DNA of 64,000 nt, taken from NCBI RefSeq assembly GCF_039521745.1, contig NZ_BAAACT010000045.1. The stretch is one strand, 5' to 3'. Under the pieces are notes generated by a model. It was not told the DNA's origin, did no database searches, and saw only the letters and a list, made by a program, of their open reading frames with translations. This document shows, piece after piece, positions 1-6,865 of the stretch. A program made the translations under genes and the position numbers. Position 1 is the first letter of the stretch, and the number at the start of each line of letters is the position of its first letter. The DNA comes from Faecalicatena contorta. Its GTDB lineage: Bacteria > Bacillota > Clostridia > Lachnospirales > Lachnospiraceae.

Positions 1-567
1 ATGGGGGCGCTGCAGGAGCGGATCACGTCCACGAGGGACGGTTCCATCACCTCGGTGCAGGCCGTGTACGTGCCTGCGGATGACCTGACAGACCCGGCGC
101 CTGCGACGACCTTTGCGCATCTGGATGCGACCACGGTGCTCAGCCGTGCGATCACGGAGCTTGGGATTTACCCGGCGGTAGACCCGCTGGAGTCCACGTC
201 CCGGATCATGGACCCGTTAATCCTGGGGGAGGAGCATTACCAGACCGCCCGGGGTGTGCAGGAGGTGCTGCAGAAGTATAAGGACCTGCAGGACATCATC
301 GCGATCCTGGGGATGGAGGAGCTGTCGGAGGAAGATAAGCTCACCGTATCCCGTGCAAGGAAGCTGCAGCGTTTCCTGTCCCAGCCGTTCTATGTGGCGG
401 AGCAGTTTACGGGGATGGCCGGGAAGTACGTGCCGCTGAAAGAAACCATCCGGGGCTTTCAGGAGATCCTGGAAGGGAAGCACGATGAGATCCCGGAATC
501 GATGTTCCTGTTTGCAGGAGGGATTGACGACGTAACGGAGAAGTACGCCCAGGGGCAGACCGCATAA
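1..567 (+). CDS. atpD: F1 ATP synthase subunit beta, C-terminal part
   Basis: This is the C-terminal 188 residues of the catalytic beta subunit of F1Fo ATP synthase, which makes or hydrolyses ATP at the membrane. The start shown is only the window edge: an intact beta subunit is about 460-470 residues and the N-terminal Walker A half is upstream. Visible family signatures are ERITSTRDGSITSVQAVYVP, then ADDLTDPAPATTFAHLDATT with the switch region, then SRIMDPLILGEEHY and the C-terminal helical domain with LSEEDKLTVSRARKLQRFLS. The gene is followed after 45 bases by atpC, the usual order. The stretch is visibly richer in G and C than the genes from position 1038 on. Confidence 0.95.
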   Translation: MGALQERITSTRDGSITSVQAVYVPADDLTDPAPATTFAHLDATTVLSRAITELGIYPAVDPLESTSRIMDPLILGEEHYQTARGVQEVLQKYKDLQDIIAILGMEELSEEDKLTVSRARKLQRFLSQPFYVAEQFTGMAGKYVPLKETIRGFQEILEGKHDEIPESMFLFAGGIDDVTEKYAQGQTA

Positions 568-612
568 GGGAGGCCCGGAAGCGGACCGTGTGCAGAAGGA
601 GGCTTAGGGCGG

Positions 613-888
613 ATGGCAGCAAAAAGTTTTTTATTAAAGATTGTAACCCCGCAGCAGTTATTCTATTCCGGGGAAGTGGAGATGGTCGTGGTAGAGCAAG
701 CCTCGGGGCAGGAGGGCTACATGGCAGGGCACAGCCCGGCCCTGAAGCGCCTGGAAAAGGGCGAGGTAAAGATCCGGGAGGCAGAGGGGAAAGAGCCCCG
801 CATCGTGCAGATCCCGGGGGGCCATATCCACGTGGGAAAGACCATGGCAGTCTATACCAGATATGCCGGCTGGAAGGCGGGGGAATAA
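613..888 (+). CDS. atpC: F1 ATP synthase subunit epsilon, short form without C-terminal helices
   Basis: This is the epsilon subunit of the F1 central stalk, which couples rotor and catalytic head. The 91 residues cover only the N-terminal beta-sandwich domain: FLLKIVTPQQLFYSGEVEMVVV at the start, GHSPALKRLEKGEVKI in the middle and GGHIHVGKTMAVYTRYA at the end. Typical epsilon subunits are about 130-140 residues and end in two helices that inhibit ATP hydrolysis; these are absent here, and the stop is directly followed by a terminator, so the gene really ends. An AGAAGGAGG ribosome-binding site lies about 10 bases before the ATG. Some anaerobes are known to have such short epsilon subunits. 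Last gene of the atp operon. Confidence 0.85.
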   Translation: MAAKSFLLKIVTPQQLFYSGEVEMVVVEQASGQEGYMAGHSPALKRLEKGEVKIREAEGKEPRIVQIPGGHIHVGKTMAVYTRYAGWKAGE

Positions 889-892
889 AAAA

Positions 893-934
893 TAAGACGC
901 CCTGATATCATAAAAGGTATCAGGCGCGTCTTTT
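893..934 (+). terminator. Rho-independent terminator of the atp operon
   Basis: An inverted repeat pairs AAGACGCCCTGATA with TATCAGGCGCGTCTT (one bulge) around a short AT loop and ends in TTTT. It lies 5 bases after the atpC stop, so it closes the ATP synthase operon. Confidence 0.85.
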
Positions 935-950
935 CACTATTGATTAGAGG

Positions 951-1023
951 GTAAACAGTTCGTTTACAAGAACCTGATCCCCAATACTTTTATTACGATT
1001 CGCGCAGCGCCCGAAGGCGCGCG
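951..1023 (+). promoter_or_regulatory. Palindrome and GC hairpin in the leader of the EamA gene pair
   Basis: Two structures precede the gene at 1038. GTAAAC (951-956) and GTTTAC (962-967) form a small inverted repeat of operator size. Further on, around 1001-1023, CGCGC-CGCC and GGCGCGCG can fold into a GC-rich hairpin with a CGAA loop directly before the GGAAAGGAG ribosome-binding site. Whether the hairpin affects translation is inference. Confidence 0.35.
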
Positions 1024-1037
1024 GAAAGGAGATTTAT

Positions 1038-1496
1038 ATGAGTTTTTTGATATTTATTTCACCACTTTTATTGGGAATTCTGGGCAATGTATTTTACAAT
1101 GTAGTAGGAAAATCGACACCTGAGAAAATAAATCCTTTTGTTTCTCTCGCAGTTACCTACTGTATGGCATTTCTGGTTTGTATTGCCCTGTTCCTTATGA
1201 CAAGCAGAGAAAAAAATCTGCTTGCTGCTGCCGCTGAAGCAAATTGGACGTCCTATTGTCTGGGAGTGTGTATTGTGTTTGCTGATCTTTCGCTCATTTT
1301 ATTATTCAGAGCCGGCTGGGATATCAGCATTGGATCTTTGATAGCTAATATTGCCTGCTCAGTAATTGTTGTAATCATTGGTGTGTGTTTTTTTGGAGAA
1401 AATATCACCGCGATGAAAATTACTGGTGTAATTGTCTGCGCGGTTGGACTTTATATCATAAATTCCCCTGAAAAGGCCGCAAGAAAAAAAATATAA
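1038..1496 (+). CDS. Half-size EamA/DMT-type membrane protein (first of pair)
   Basis: A 152-residue, very hydrophobic protein with about five membrane segments (roughly residues 2-22, 36-54, 68-92, 99-118 and 124-142) and a short basic tail. It resembles one half of a drug/metabolite transporter of the EamA fold; full-length members have ten helices from two such halves. The next gene is a clear paralogue of the same length: both share a KSTPEKINPFVSL / KVTPETIDPYVSL segment and an FRAGWDISIGS / FRMGWNLSVGS segment. The two proteins probably assemble as a heterodimer (inference). A GGAAAGGAG site precedes the ATG. The substrate is unknown. The genes are markedly AT-richer than atpDC upstream. 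Confidence 0.7.
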   Translation: MSFLIFISPLLLGILGNVFYNVVGKSTPEKINPFVSLAVTYCMAFLVCIALFLMTSREKNLLAAAAEANWTSYCLGVCIVFADLSLILLFRAGWDISIGSLIANIACSVIVVIIGVCFFGENITAMKITGVIVCAVGLYIINSPEKAARKKI

Positions 1497-1528
1497 CCTA
1501 ATGTCACATTTACAATGGAGGATAAAAT

Positions 1529-1981
1529 ATGAAAGATACAAAAAAAGTTACAAAATTAAATTATCTGGCTCCAGCAATCTTAATGGTTGCCTCCCGTGTT
1601 CCTTATATGATTATTCAGAAGGTTACACCAGAAACCATCGATCCTTATGTTTCTCTTTGTCTGTGCTATGGTGTGTGTCTTGTCGTTGTTATTGGAATGT
1701 TTTTTTTAACGAAAAAAGGGCAAAACTTTATGTTGGAATTGAAAAAAATCAACTGGACTGCACCTGCGCTTGGCATATGCCTTGTATGTATGGACGTATC
1801 CGTACTGCTGATGTTCCGTATGGGGTGGAATCTCAGCGTTGGAAGTGTCTTATTATATGTATTACTGGCAATTGCCCTGGTGATTGTTGGAGCCGTATTC
1901 TATAAAGAAAAAGTTACCTTTAAACGGTTGGTCGGCATAATTATGTGTATTGTCGGCGTTATTTTAATTTCAGAGATATAG
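1529..1981 (+). CDS. Half-size EamA/DMT-type membrane protein (second of pair)
   Basis: A 150-residue paralogue of the preceding protein with the same layout of about five transmembrane helices (residues about 11-28, 41-60, 70-92, 99-121, 128-148). It lies 32 bases downstream with its own AATGGAGG ribosome-binding site, so the two form an operon. The 3' end overlaps by 12 bases the end of the convergent AraC-type gene. The arrangement of two adjacent half-transporters facing a MarR/AraC regulator pair suggests regulated efflux or uptake of a small molecule; this is inference and no substrate residue can be named. Confidence 0.7.
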   Translation: MKDTKKVTKLNYLAPAILMVASRVPYMIIQKVTPETIDPYVSLCLCYGVCLVVVIGMFFLTKKGQNFMLELKKINWTAPALGICLVCMDVSVLLMFRMGWNLSVGSVLLYVLLAIALVIVGAVFYKEKVTFKRLVGIIMCIVGVILISEI

Positions 1982-2524
1982 GTCACAGGGTTCTTCTTTG
2001 TGGTGGTAATTCAAGCGGTATTCTCTGGGAGAAAGACTTGTGACTTTTTTAAATACTGTGCTGAAATAAGAATAATTTTCATAACCCACGCTTGTCGAAA
2101 CCTCGTAGACCATGAGATCAGTGGAGGATAACAATTGCTTTGCCTTGTTGACGCGTAAAAGAGTAAGATAATTGACAAATGTTATCCCCACTACTTTTTT
2201 AAATATGAGACTCAGATAGCTGGGTGATATATGTATGGATTTCGCTACAGAAGATAAGGAACAATCAAAATCCATGTAATGATTGTCCAGGTAATCCTTA
2301 GCCTGCTTGAGTATCATCTGCTGCTGGTTTCTGCGGGATACGTCGAAGGATGCTTCTGAAAAAGCTGGTTTATTCGGCTTTGGCTCAAGGCTTTGTACCG
2401 GCGTGGATTTTTCATTGCCCGTCACAAACATGTCAATGTCCAACAGCGAGCAGATGCCGTCGCCGACGCAATTCCGCAATAAATTAAAATCAAAAAACCT
2501 CTCATCTACCAAAAGAACTTTCAT
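1970..2524 (-). CDS. AraC-family transcription factor with a truncated receiver-like N-terminus
   Basis: A 184-residue regulator. Residues about 80-178 are a complete AraC/XylS DNA-binding domain with two helix-turn-helices (LSSVAKSIHISPSYLSLIFK and VYEVSTSVGYENYSYFSTVF, ending in SPREYR). The protein begins MKVLLVDER, like the first strand of a YesN-type response regulator, but the rest of the receiver domain, including the phosphorylated Asp and the Lys, is missing. It may be a deletion relic or a shortened regulator. An AAGGTGAGG site precedes the ATG, and the gene lies 13 bases after the MarR gene in the same operon. It converges on and slightly overlaps the transporter pair. Confidence 0.75.
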   Translation of the reverse strand: MKVLLVDERFFDFNLLRNCVGDGICSLLDIDMFVTGNEKSTPVQSLEPKPNKPAFSEASFDVSRRNQQQMILKQAKDYLDNHYMDFDCSLSSVAKSIHISPSYLSLIFKKVVGITFVNYLTLLRVNKAKQLLSSTDLMVYEVSTSVGYENYSYFSTVFKKVTSLSPREYRLNYHHKEEPCDLYL

Positions 2525-2537
2525 ATTCCCTCACCTT

Positions 2538-2978
2538 TCATTTTACATCAATTTCCTCGTAGTTAATTGTAGATATAATGTCTAACATTCTGCAAAATTG
2601 CTGGATCTCTTCCTCGGAAAAATTTTCTTGGATTCGTGCGATCGCTTCATTGTCCTGCCTGCGGTAGACTTTGTATTTCAGTACCGCTTCCTCATTGACA
2701 GTTAAGATGTTCTGTCTGCGGTCATCAGGATCCGGTACTTTCAGCACCAGCCCCTGACGGATCAATGCATTGATTTTTAGCGTAATGGCAGGTTTTGAGA
2801 CCTGGAGTAAATTTGCAATTCTGGAAGCCGTACATTTTCCCTTCATTGAAAAAATAAGCTCCAGATAGAGCAGGCTGTTATAGGTAAGAGTCTCATCTAC
2901 AAACTGCTTGTTCATCAGTCTCAGGTCACATAAAACTGTACTGTAATAAAATGCATCCAAAGCCGTTTTTAAATCCAT
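2538..2978 (-). CDS. MarR-family transcriptional regulator
   Basis: A 146-residue winged-helix regulator. The core is CTASRIANLLQVSKPAITLK (recognition region), NALIRQGLVLKVPDPDDRRQ with the conserved DDRR wing tip, and a C-terminal dimerisation helix. The family acts as dimers on short inverted repeats and usually responds to small ligands. A GGGGGGA site precedes the ATG. First gene of a two-gene operon with the AraC-type gene. An inverted repeat lying just upstream at 3021-3060 is a plausible autoregulatory operator. Confidence 0.8.
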   Translation of the reverse strand: MDLKTALDAFYYSTVLCDLRLMNKQFVDETLTYNSLLYLELIFSMKGKCTASRIANLLQVSKPAITLKINALIRQGLVLKVPDPDDRRQNILTVNEEAVLKYKVYRRQDNEAIARIQENFSEEEIQQFCRMLDIISTINYEEIDVK

Positions 2979-3020
2979 TGGTTTACATCCCCCCGGGTGA
3001 AGTTTAATTTTCTCTTTTGT

Positions 3021-3060
3021 AATTGGTTAAGTTGTTTTAATTATTATAGCTTAACTAATT
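3021..3060. promoter_or_regulatory. Inverted repeat upstream of the MarR gene (possible operator)
   Basis: AATTGGTTAAGTT (3021-3033) and AGCTTAACTAATT (3048-3060) are inverted copies matching at 11 of 13 positions. The site lies between the MarR gene (leftward) and a rightward promoter at 3096, so one bound dimer pair could control both. Assignment to the MarR protein is inference from position. Confidence 0.5.
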
Positions 3061-3095
3061 TGGCTTGTCAAGACAGTTTTTGGATAACATTGGGC

Positions 3096-3193
3096 TTGAC
3101 AAATGAGAGTTGTATTGCTATTATTTTAACTGATATTAGGCAGATGCTTGATCCACGCTTGTTAGGGAAAAATTCTCTTGCAGGCGTTTTTTT
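3096..3193 (+). ncRNA. Promoter plus terminator: possible short RNA upstream of hisD
   Basis: TTGACA (3096-3101), a 17-base spacer and TATTAT (3119-3124) form a near-consensus rightward promoter. About 30 bases later ACGCTTG (3155-3161) can pair with CAGGCGT (3181-3187) followed by a run of seven T, a weak terminator. The transcript would be about 65 nt with no open reading frame of note. It could be a small RNA or an attenuated leader of hisD; no known RNA family was recognised. Confidence 0.4.
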
Positions 3194-3202
3194 ATTTTAA
3201 AA

Positions 3203-3212
3203 ACGTATACGT
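3203..3212. promoter_or_regulatory. Perfect palindrome ACGTATACGT
   Basis: A perfect 10-base palindrome immediately after the T-run of the putative short RNA and about 55 bases upstream of the hisD -35. It shares the ACGT half-site character with the hisD operator at 3270-3288 and could be an auxiliary site for the same regulator; this is inference. Confidence 0.3.
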
Positions 3213-3266
3213 CCCGAACAGAGAAAAAACATATAAAGTGTAAGGAATCCCAGTAAAATCAATGGG

Positions 3267-3295
3267 TTCAGACGTTTAACAAACGTCTATATAAT
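3267..3295 (+). promoter_or_regulatory. hisD promoter with an operator between -35 and -10
   Basis: TTCAGA (3267-3272), a 17-base spacer and TATAAT (3290-3295) form the promoter. Within it AGACGTTT (3270-3277) and AAACGTCT (3281-3288) are perfect 8-base inverted arms separated by AAC, fully filling the spacer. A repressor bound there would block RNA polymerase. The AACGTT-type core is reminiscent of LacI-family sites, but the regulator is not identified. Confidence 0.6.
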
Positions 3296-3316
3296 CAAAA
3301 GAAAAGGAGAAAAGCT

Positions 3317-4603
3317 ATGGTAACAATCAGCAAATTTAGTTATGAAAACCCAAGATTCAATCATCTTCTTAAACGAAGAAGCAGCATTCCAGAAGAGGTA
3401 GAAACTACGGTCAGGGAAGTGCTGAAGGATGTAAAGACACGGGGCGACGAAGCTTTGTATGAGTATATGAAGAAATTTGACCATGTTGATATGAATGAAA
3501 TCGGCTTATTCGTAACAGAGGAAGAATTTGCAGATGCAAGAGAAAAAGTATCAGAAGAATTTAAAGAGTCTGTAAAAAGAGCCTGTGACAATTTAATGAG
3601 ATTTCATAAAAAGCAATTACCTGTGAGCTTTTCAGAAACCTACCAGGATGGCGCTGTACTCGAACGAAGATATACTCCGATTAACAGTCTGGCTATCAAT
3701 GTTCCCGGAAATATGGCGCCGCTCGTCTCTACACTATATATGAACGTGATTCCCGCCATCGTGGCCGGAGTTCCGAACATATACATACTAACAAAACCAA
3801 GAATAGACGGAACGATTGATGAACATTTACTTTATGTAGCTGACTATCTAAATATCAGAAACTATTATAAAATTTCCGGTTCCCAGGGCTTAGCAGCTGT
3901 CGCATATGGTACGGAAACTGTCAGGAAAGTCGATGCAATAACGGGTCCTGGGAATAACTTTACCCAAATGGCAAAGAAGCTTTTGTTTGGCGAAGTGAAA
4001 ATTGATTCTATCGCCGGGCCTTCTGAAATTGCAATTATCGCTGACAGAAATGCGAACCCTGTTTTTATTGCTGCTGATATGATGTCTCAGGCAGAGCACG
4101 GAACGGGATTTGAGGCAAGTACTGCTTTCTGTTTATCGGAAGAGCAGGCACAAAAAATTAAGGCTGAAATCAACCGCCTGTGCAAAGAACATGGTCTTAT
4201 AAAAGCAACTCAAAAAACATTTGAAAATTATGGAGACATTTTTATCGTTGATTCTATCGAAGAAGCTGTGGATGCCGTCAATGAAATTGCCCCGGAACAT
4301 GCGGAACTGTTGTTAGATGATTATCAGGATGCACTGACAAAATTGACGAATGCCGGCGCAGTATTTGTTGGTGAGTACAGTACCGAACCCGTTGGCGATT
4401 ATTTCTGCGGAACAAATCATATTCTTCCAACATGCGGGACTGCAAAATTTTCTTCTGGCATGTCAGTATTGGAATTTATGAGAGGATATAGTGTCATTCA
4501 TTATCCGGAAGCTGCATTAAAGCAGAATGCGGATCATATCATTCAGCTCGCAGAGTCCGAGGGGATGAAGGCACATGCCCTGGCAGTTAAAATCAGAAAA
4601 TAG
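3317..4603 (+). CDS. hisD: Histidinol dehydrogenase
   Basis: HisD catalyses the last two steps of histidine synthesis, NAD-dependent oxidation of histidinol to histidine, as a zinc enzyme. The 428 residues cover the whole family length. Motifs seen: NVPGNMAPLVSTLYMNVIPA, AITGPGNNFTQMAKK, IAGPSEIAI, SQAEHG (zinc-ligand Gln and His present; the following Asp usual in QAEHD is Gly), APEHAEL with the catalytic Glu-His pair, GDYFCGTNHILPT with the Asp ligand, and a C-terminal HALAV His ligand. An AAAAGGAG site precedes the ATG. No other histidine-synthesis gene is adjacent; hisS follows after 48 bases. A role outside histidine synthesis, as for some isolated HisD relatives, is possible. Confidence 0.88.
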   Translation: MVTISKFSYENPRFNHLLKRRSSIPEEVETTVREVLKDVKTRGDEALYEYMKKFDHVDMNEIGLFVTEEEFADAREKVSEEFKESVKRACDNLMRFHKKQLPVSFSETYQDGAVLERRYTPINSLAINVPGNMAPLVSTLYMNVIPAIVAGVPNIYILTKPRIDGTIDEHLLYVADYLNIRNYYKISGSQGLAAVAYGTETVRKVDAITGPGNNFTQMAKKLLFGEVKIDSIAGPSEIAIIADRNANPVFIAADMMSQAEHGTGFEASTAFCLSEEQAQKIKAEINRLCKEHGLIKATQKTFENYGDIFIVDSIEEAVDAVNEIAPEHAELLLDDYQDALTKLTNAGAVFVGEYSTEPVGDYFCGTNHILPTCGTAKFSSGMSVLEFMRGYSVIHYPEAALKQNADHIIQLAESEGMKAHALAVKIRK

Positions 4604-4651
4604 AGTCGAAAGTATTGGTATTTTACCGATGTTTAAAAAAGGAGTAAGGTT

Positions 4652-5950
4652 ATGGCGTTAAAGAAAAAACCGGTCACCGGAATGAAGGACATGATGCCCG
4701 GAGAAATGGAAATCAGGGATTATGTGATTGGGCTGATCAAGGAGACATATAAATCATTTGGATTTTCCTCAATCGAGACTCCCTGTGTAGAACATATTGA
4801 AAATTTGTGCAGTAAGCAGGGTGGGGACAACGAAAAACTGATCTTTAAGATTTTGAAACGCGGAGAAAAGCTGAAGATCGATACAGCCAAAGCGGAGAGC
4901 GATCTGGTGGATGGCGGTTTGCGTTATGATTTAACAGTGCCGCTGTCCCGGTATTATTCCAATCATGCAAATGAGCTGCCATCTCCCTTCAAAGCTTTGC
5001 AGATCGGGAATGTGTGGCGCGCGGACAGGCCGCAGCGGGGACGCTTCCGCCAGTTCATGCAGTGTGATATTGACATTCTGGATGAACCGGGAAACCTGGC
5101 GGAGATAGAGCTGATCCTGGCGACCACGACGCTGCTTGGAAAACTTTCCTTTCAGAATTTTATCATCCGCATCAACGACCGCAGGTTCTTGAAGGCAATG
5201 GCGGCGTACAGTGGATTTGCAGAAGCGGATTATGAAAGTGTCCTCATTACACTGGATAAGATGGATAAAATCGGAATGGACGGCGTGGCTGCAGAATTAG
5301 AGGAAAACGGATATGCAAAAGAATCCGTGGACAAATATCTTCAGTTATTTAAAGAGATTACGAATGATGTGGAAGGTGTACGAAGCTGCAAAGAAAAACT
5401 AAAAGGTTTTCTTGAGGATGAGGCGGCAGATTCATTGGAAATGATCATTACCAGTGTGGAAAGCGCAAAAGAAGCTAATTTCAGGATCAGTTTCGATCCT
5501 GCGCTTGTGCGGGGAATGTCCTATTATACGGGAACCATTTTTGAAATCGCAATGGATGAGTTCGGCGGAAGTGTCGGTGGCGGCGGGCGCTATGATGAAA
5601 TGATTGGAAAATTTACTGGACAGAATATCCCAGCGGTTGGTTTTTCTATCGGATTTGAACGTATCGTTATGCTCTTGCTGGAGCGGGGCTTTGTGGTGCC
5701 GTCAGGCAGGGAGAAAAAAGCATTTCTGATAGAAAAGAACCTGCCGGCTGAAGGAATGCTCAAAGTATTGGAGCTTGCAAAAAGAGAACGCGCGGCGGGC
5801 AGGCAGGTCTTGATTGTAAAAATGAAAAAAAATAAAAAGTTCCAGAAAGAACAGTTGATAGAGCAGGGATATACAGAGATTACAGAGTATTACCGGGACG
5901 CTGCTGATCACTCCCAAACCAATAAATCGGGATTTAGCAACGGGCTTTAG
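4652..5950 (+). CDS. hisS: Histidyl-tRNA synthetase (short anticodon-domain form)
   Basis: Charges tRNA-His with histidine in the cytoplasm. Class II motifs are clear: RYDLTVPLSRY, VWRADRPQRGRFRQFMQCDID (motif 2), LVRGMSYYTGTIFE with the histidine-specific Arg, and GGGGRYDEMIGKF plus GFSIGFERI (motif 3). The C-terminal anticodon domain is shorter than the roughly 95 residues of the classic enzyme, a form I recall from Lachnospiraceae. A HisZ regulatory subunit is the alternative but the catalytic motifs look intact. An AAAAGGAG site precedes the ATG. Oddity: the last residues, after TEYYRDAADHSQT, are encoded by the left end of the palindromic element starting about 5925, which also supplies the stop codon. 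Confidence 0.85.
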   Translation: MALKKKPVTGMKDMMPGEMEIRDYVIGLIKETYKSFGFSSIETPCVEHIENLCSKQGGDNEKLIFKILKRGEKLKIDTAKAESDLVDGGLRYDLTVPLSRYYSNHANELPSPFKALQIGNVWRADRPQRGRFRQFMQCDIDILDEPGNLAEIELILATTTLLGKLSFQNFIIRINDRRFLKAMAAYSGFAEADYESVLITLDKMDKIGMDGVAAELEENGYAKESVDKYLQLFKEITNDVEGVRSCKEKLKGFLEDEAADSLEMIITSVESAKEANFRISFDPALVRGMSYYTGTIFEIAMDEFGGSVGGGGRYDEMIGKFTGQNIPAVGFSIGFERIVMLLLERGFVVPSGREKKAFLIEKNLPAEGMLKVLELAKRERAAGRQVLIVKMKKNKKFQKEQLIEQGYTEITEYYRDAADHSQTNKSGFSNGL

Positions 5951-5973
5951 TCCCGGGGCGGATGGAGGGGGAC

Positions 5974-6256
5974 GCTTACCGTGAGCCGGGAGATGCTGCG
6001 GCAAGTGCCTGCCCTGTTGGAAATACAGCCCGCTGCGCCAGGCAGCAGTAAGAGGAAATCCGCAAAACCAGCCGGAACCGAACACATTCACCGCTTAATC
6101 TGATGATTAAGCGCTTCAGGTGTTCTAAAAAGCTGCTTCGGGAGCAGCTTTTTTCCAGCTGGTTCTGCGGATTTCCTCTAACTGCTGCCAGGCTCGCTAA
6201 CATGCATTTCCAACAGGGCAGGCACTTGCCGCAGCATCTCCCGGCTCACGGTAAGC
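5974..6256. repeat. Stem A of the cloverleaf element (104-bp arms)
   Basis: The arm 5974-6077 is the reverse complement of 6153-6256. The outermost 51 bases match perfectly, then about 14 bases diverge, then about 38 bases match with a few changes. The 75-base loop holds GAACAC...GTGTTC enclosing GCTTAATC/GATTAAGC, and a second hairpin AAAAAGCTGCT/AGCAGCTTTTTT. Confidence 0.9.
6127..6154 (+). terminator. Terminator-like hairpin in the loop of stem A
   Basis: AAAAAGCTGCT pairs with AGCAGCTTTTTT around TCGGG. It has the form of a rho-independent terminator and, lying about 180 bases after the hisS stop, could end that transcript; the A/T flanks make it usable in both directions. Confidence 0.6.
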
Positions 6257-6512
6257 TGGTTCATCCGGCCGGTAGGTTAGGGCCCGTTACTAAGATGGGG
6301 CCTCAAACGGGGGCAGCGGATGGTATTGAATTGGTGTGGATTTGATAGCCCCAGTAAGTTTTTTATAATTAGGTTGGCGGTAAAGTAATCAGTAAGGTAT
6401 AAGAGCGTTTAAAACTTACGATCTATATGAAAGTCCCGCCAATTCTGTCCCATCCGCTGCCCTGGTCCGGGACCCTACCCGGTTGGCGAGCTTTCCTGCC
6501 GATTGGATGAGC
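6254..6512. repeat. Stem B of the cloverleaf element (imperfect arms)
   Basis: The arm from 6254 to about 6360 pairs with about 6409-6512. Matching blocks are AAGCTGGTTCATCC with GGATGAGCCAGCTT, CGGTAGG with CCTGCCG, GGCAGCGGATGG with CCATCCGCTGCC, GAATTGG with CCAATTC and GTAAGTTTT with AAAACTTAC. It is more diverged than stems A and C, and several differences are of the G-U wobble type. Confidence 0.75.
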
Positions 6513-6513
6513 C

Positions 6514-6804
6514 AGCTTTATGACAGGGAGGCCGGGGAGGTGCTGGGGCTGTATATGCCGTTGCGATATGCTGGAGTGCGCTTAGTGATTCTTGAACAGC
6601 CGATGCCAGATAGGCGGGGAAAAACTTGATCTCCAAATCAAGTTTTTGCTGAACCCAGCGCGGGAAATCATCAGATTTCCCGTGATGTGTTCAGCGTACC
6701 CGCCTATCCGGCATCGGGTGTTCTAGAATCACTTAGCAGCACGGGTGCATATCGCAACGGCATATACAGCCCCAGTGCCTTCCCGGCCTCCCTGTCATGA
6801 AGCG
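6514..6804. repeat. Stem C of the cloverleaf element (about 105-bp arms)
   Basis: The arm 6514-6618 is the reverse complement of about 6698-6804 at roughly 85-90 percent by eye, including long matching blocks such as CTGGGGCTGTATATGCCG and TTGCGATATGC. The loop holds AAAAACTTGAT/ATCAAGTTTTT and GCTGAAC...GTTCAGC enclosing GCGGGAAAT/ATTTCCCG, the same two hairpin kinds as in stem A but in reversed order. Confidence 0.88.
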
Positions 6805-6865
6805 TCCCCGTCCGTCGACAAGTCTAAAGCTTGCCGACTAAATCCCGATTTTATAAAAGTTATAG

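Larger units (their letters stand above)
5925..6853. repeat. Giant palindromic element: outer stem closing three long stem-loops
   Basis: A 929-base stretch with no credible gene. Its ends are inverted copies: AAATCGGGATTTAG at 5925-5938 and CTAAATCCCGATTT at 6839-6852, with further matches inward (CTTTAG, GGACGCTT). Enclosed are three consecutive inverted-repeat stems, A (5974-6256), B (6254-6512) and C (6514-6804), so the single strand can fold into a four-way cloverleaf. The loops of A and C each hold one nested hairpin and one A/T-flanked terminator-like hairpin, in mirrored order. It lies between hisS and the thiamine operon and begins inside hisS. It may be a non-autonomous mobile element, a structured RNA or a recombination substrate; nothing in the sequence decides between these. 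Confidence 0.85.

Noticed and set aside
2979..3316. T-box riboswitch controlling hisD/hisS
   Set aside because: The conserved T-box sequence and specifier stem are not seen; the gap instead holds promoters, a weak terminator and palindromes.
4652..5950. HisZ (ATP phosphoribosyltransferase regulatory subunit) instead of HisS
   Set aside because: Class II catalytic motifs, including the histidine-specific Arg, are intact, and no hisG is nearby; the short C-terminal domain alone is not sufficient for HisZ.
5976..6345. Open frames of 75-80 codons on both strands inside the palindromic element
   Set aside because: They are mirror-image translations of the inverted repeat arms (the same FPLTAA-type words appear on both strands), without ribosome-binding sites.
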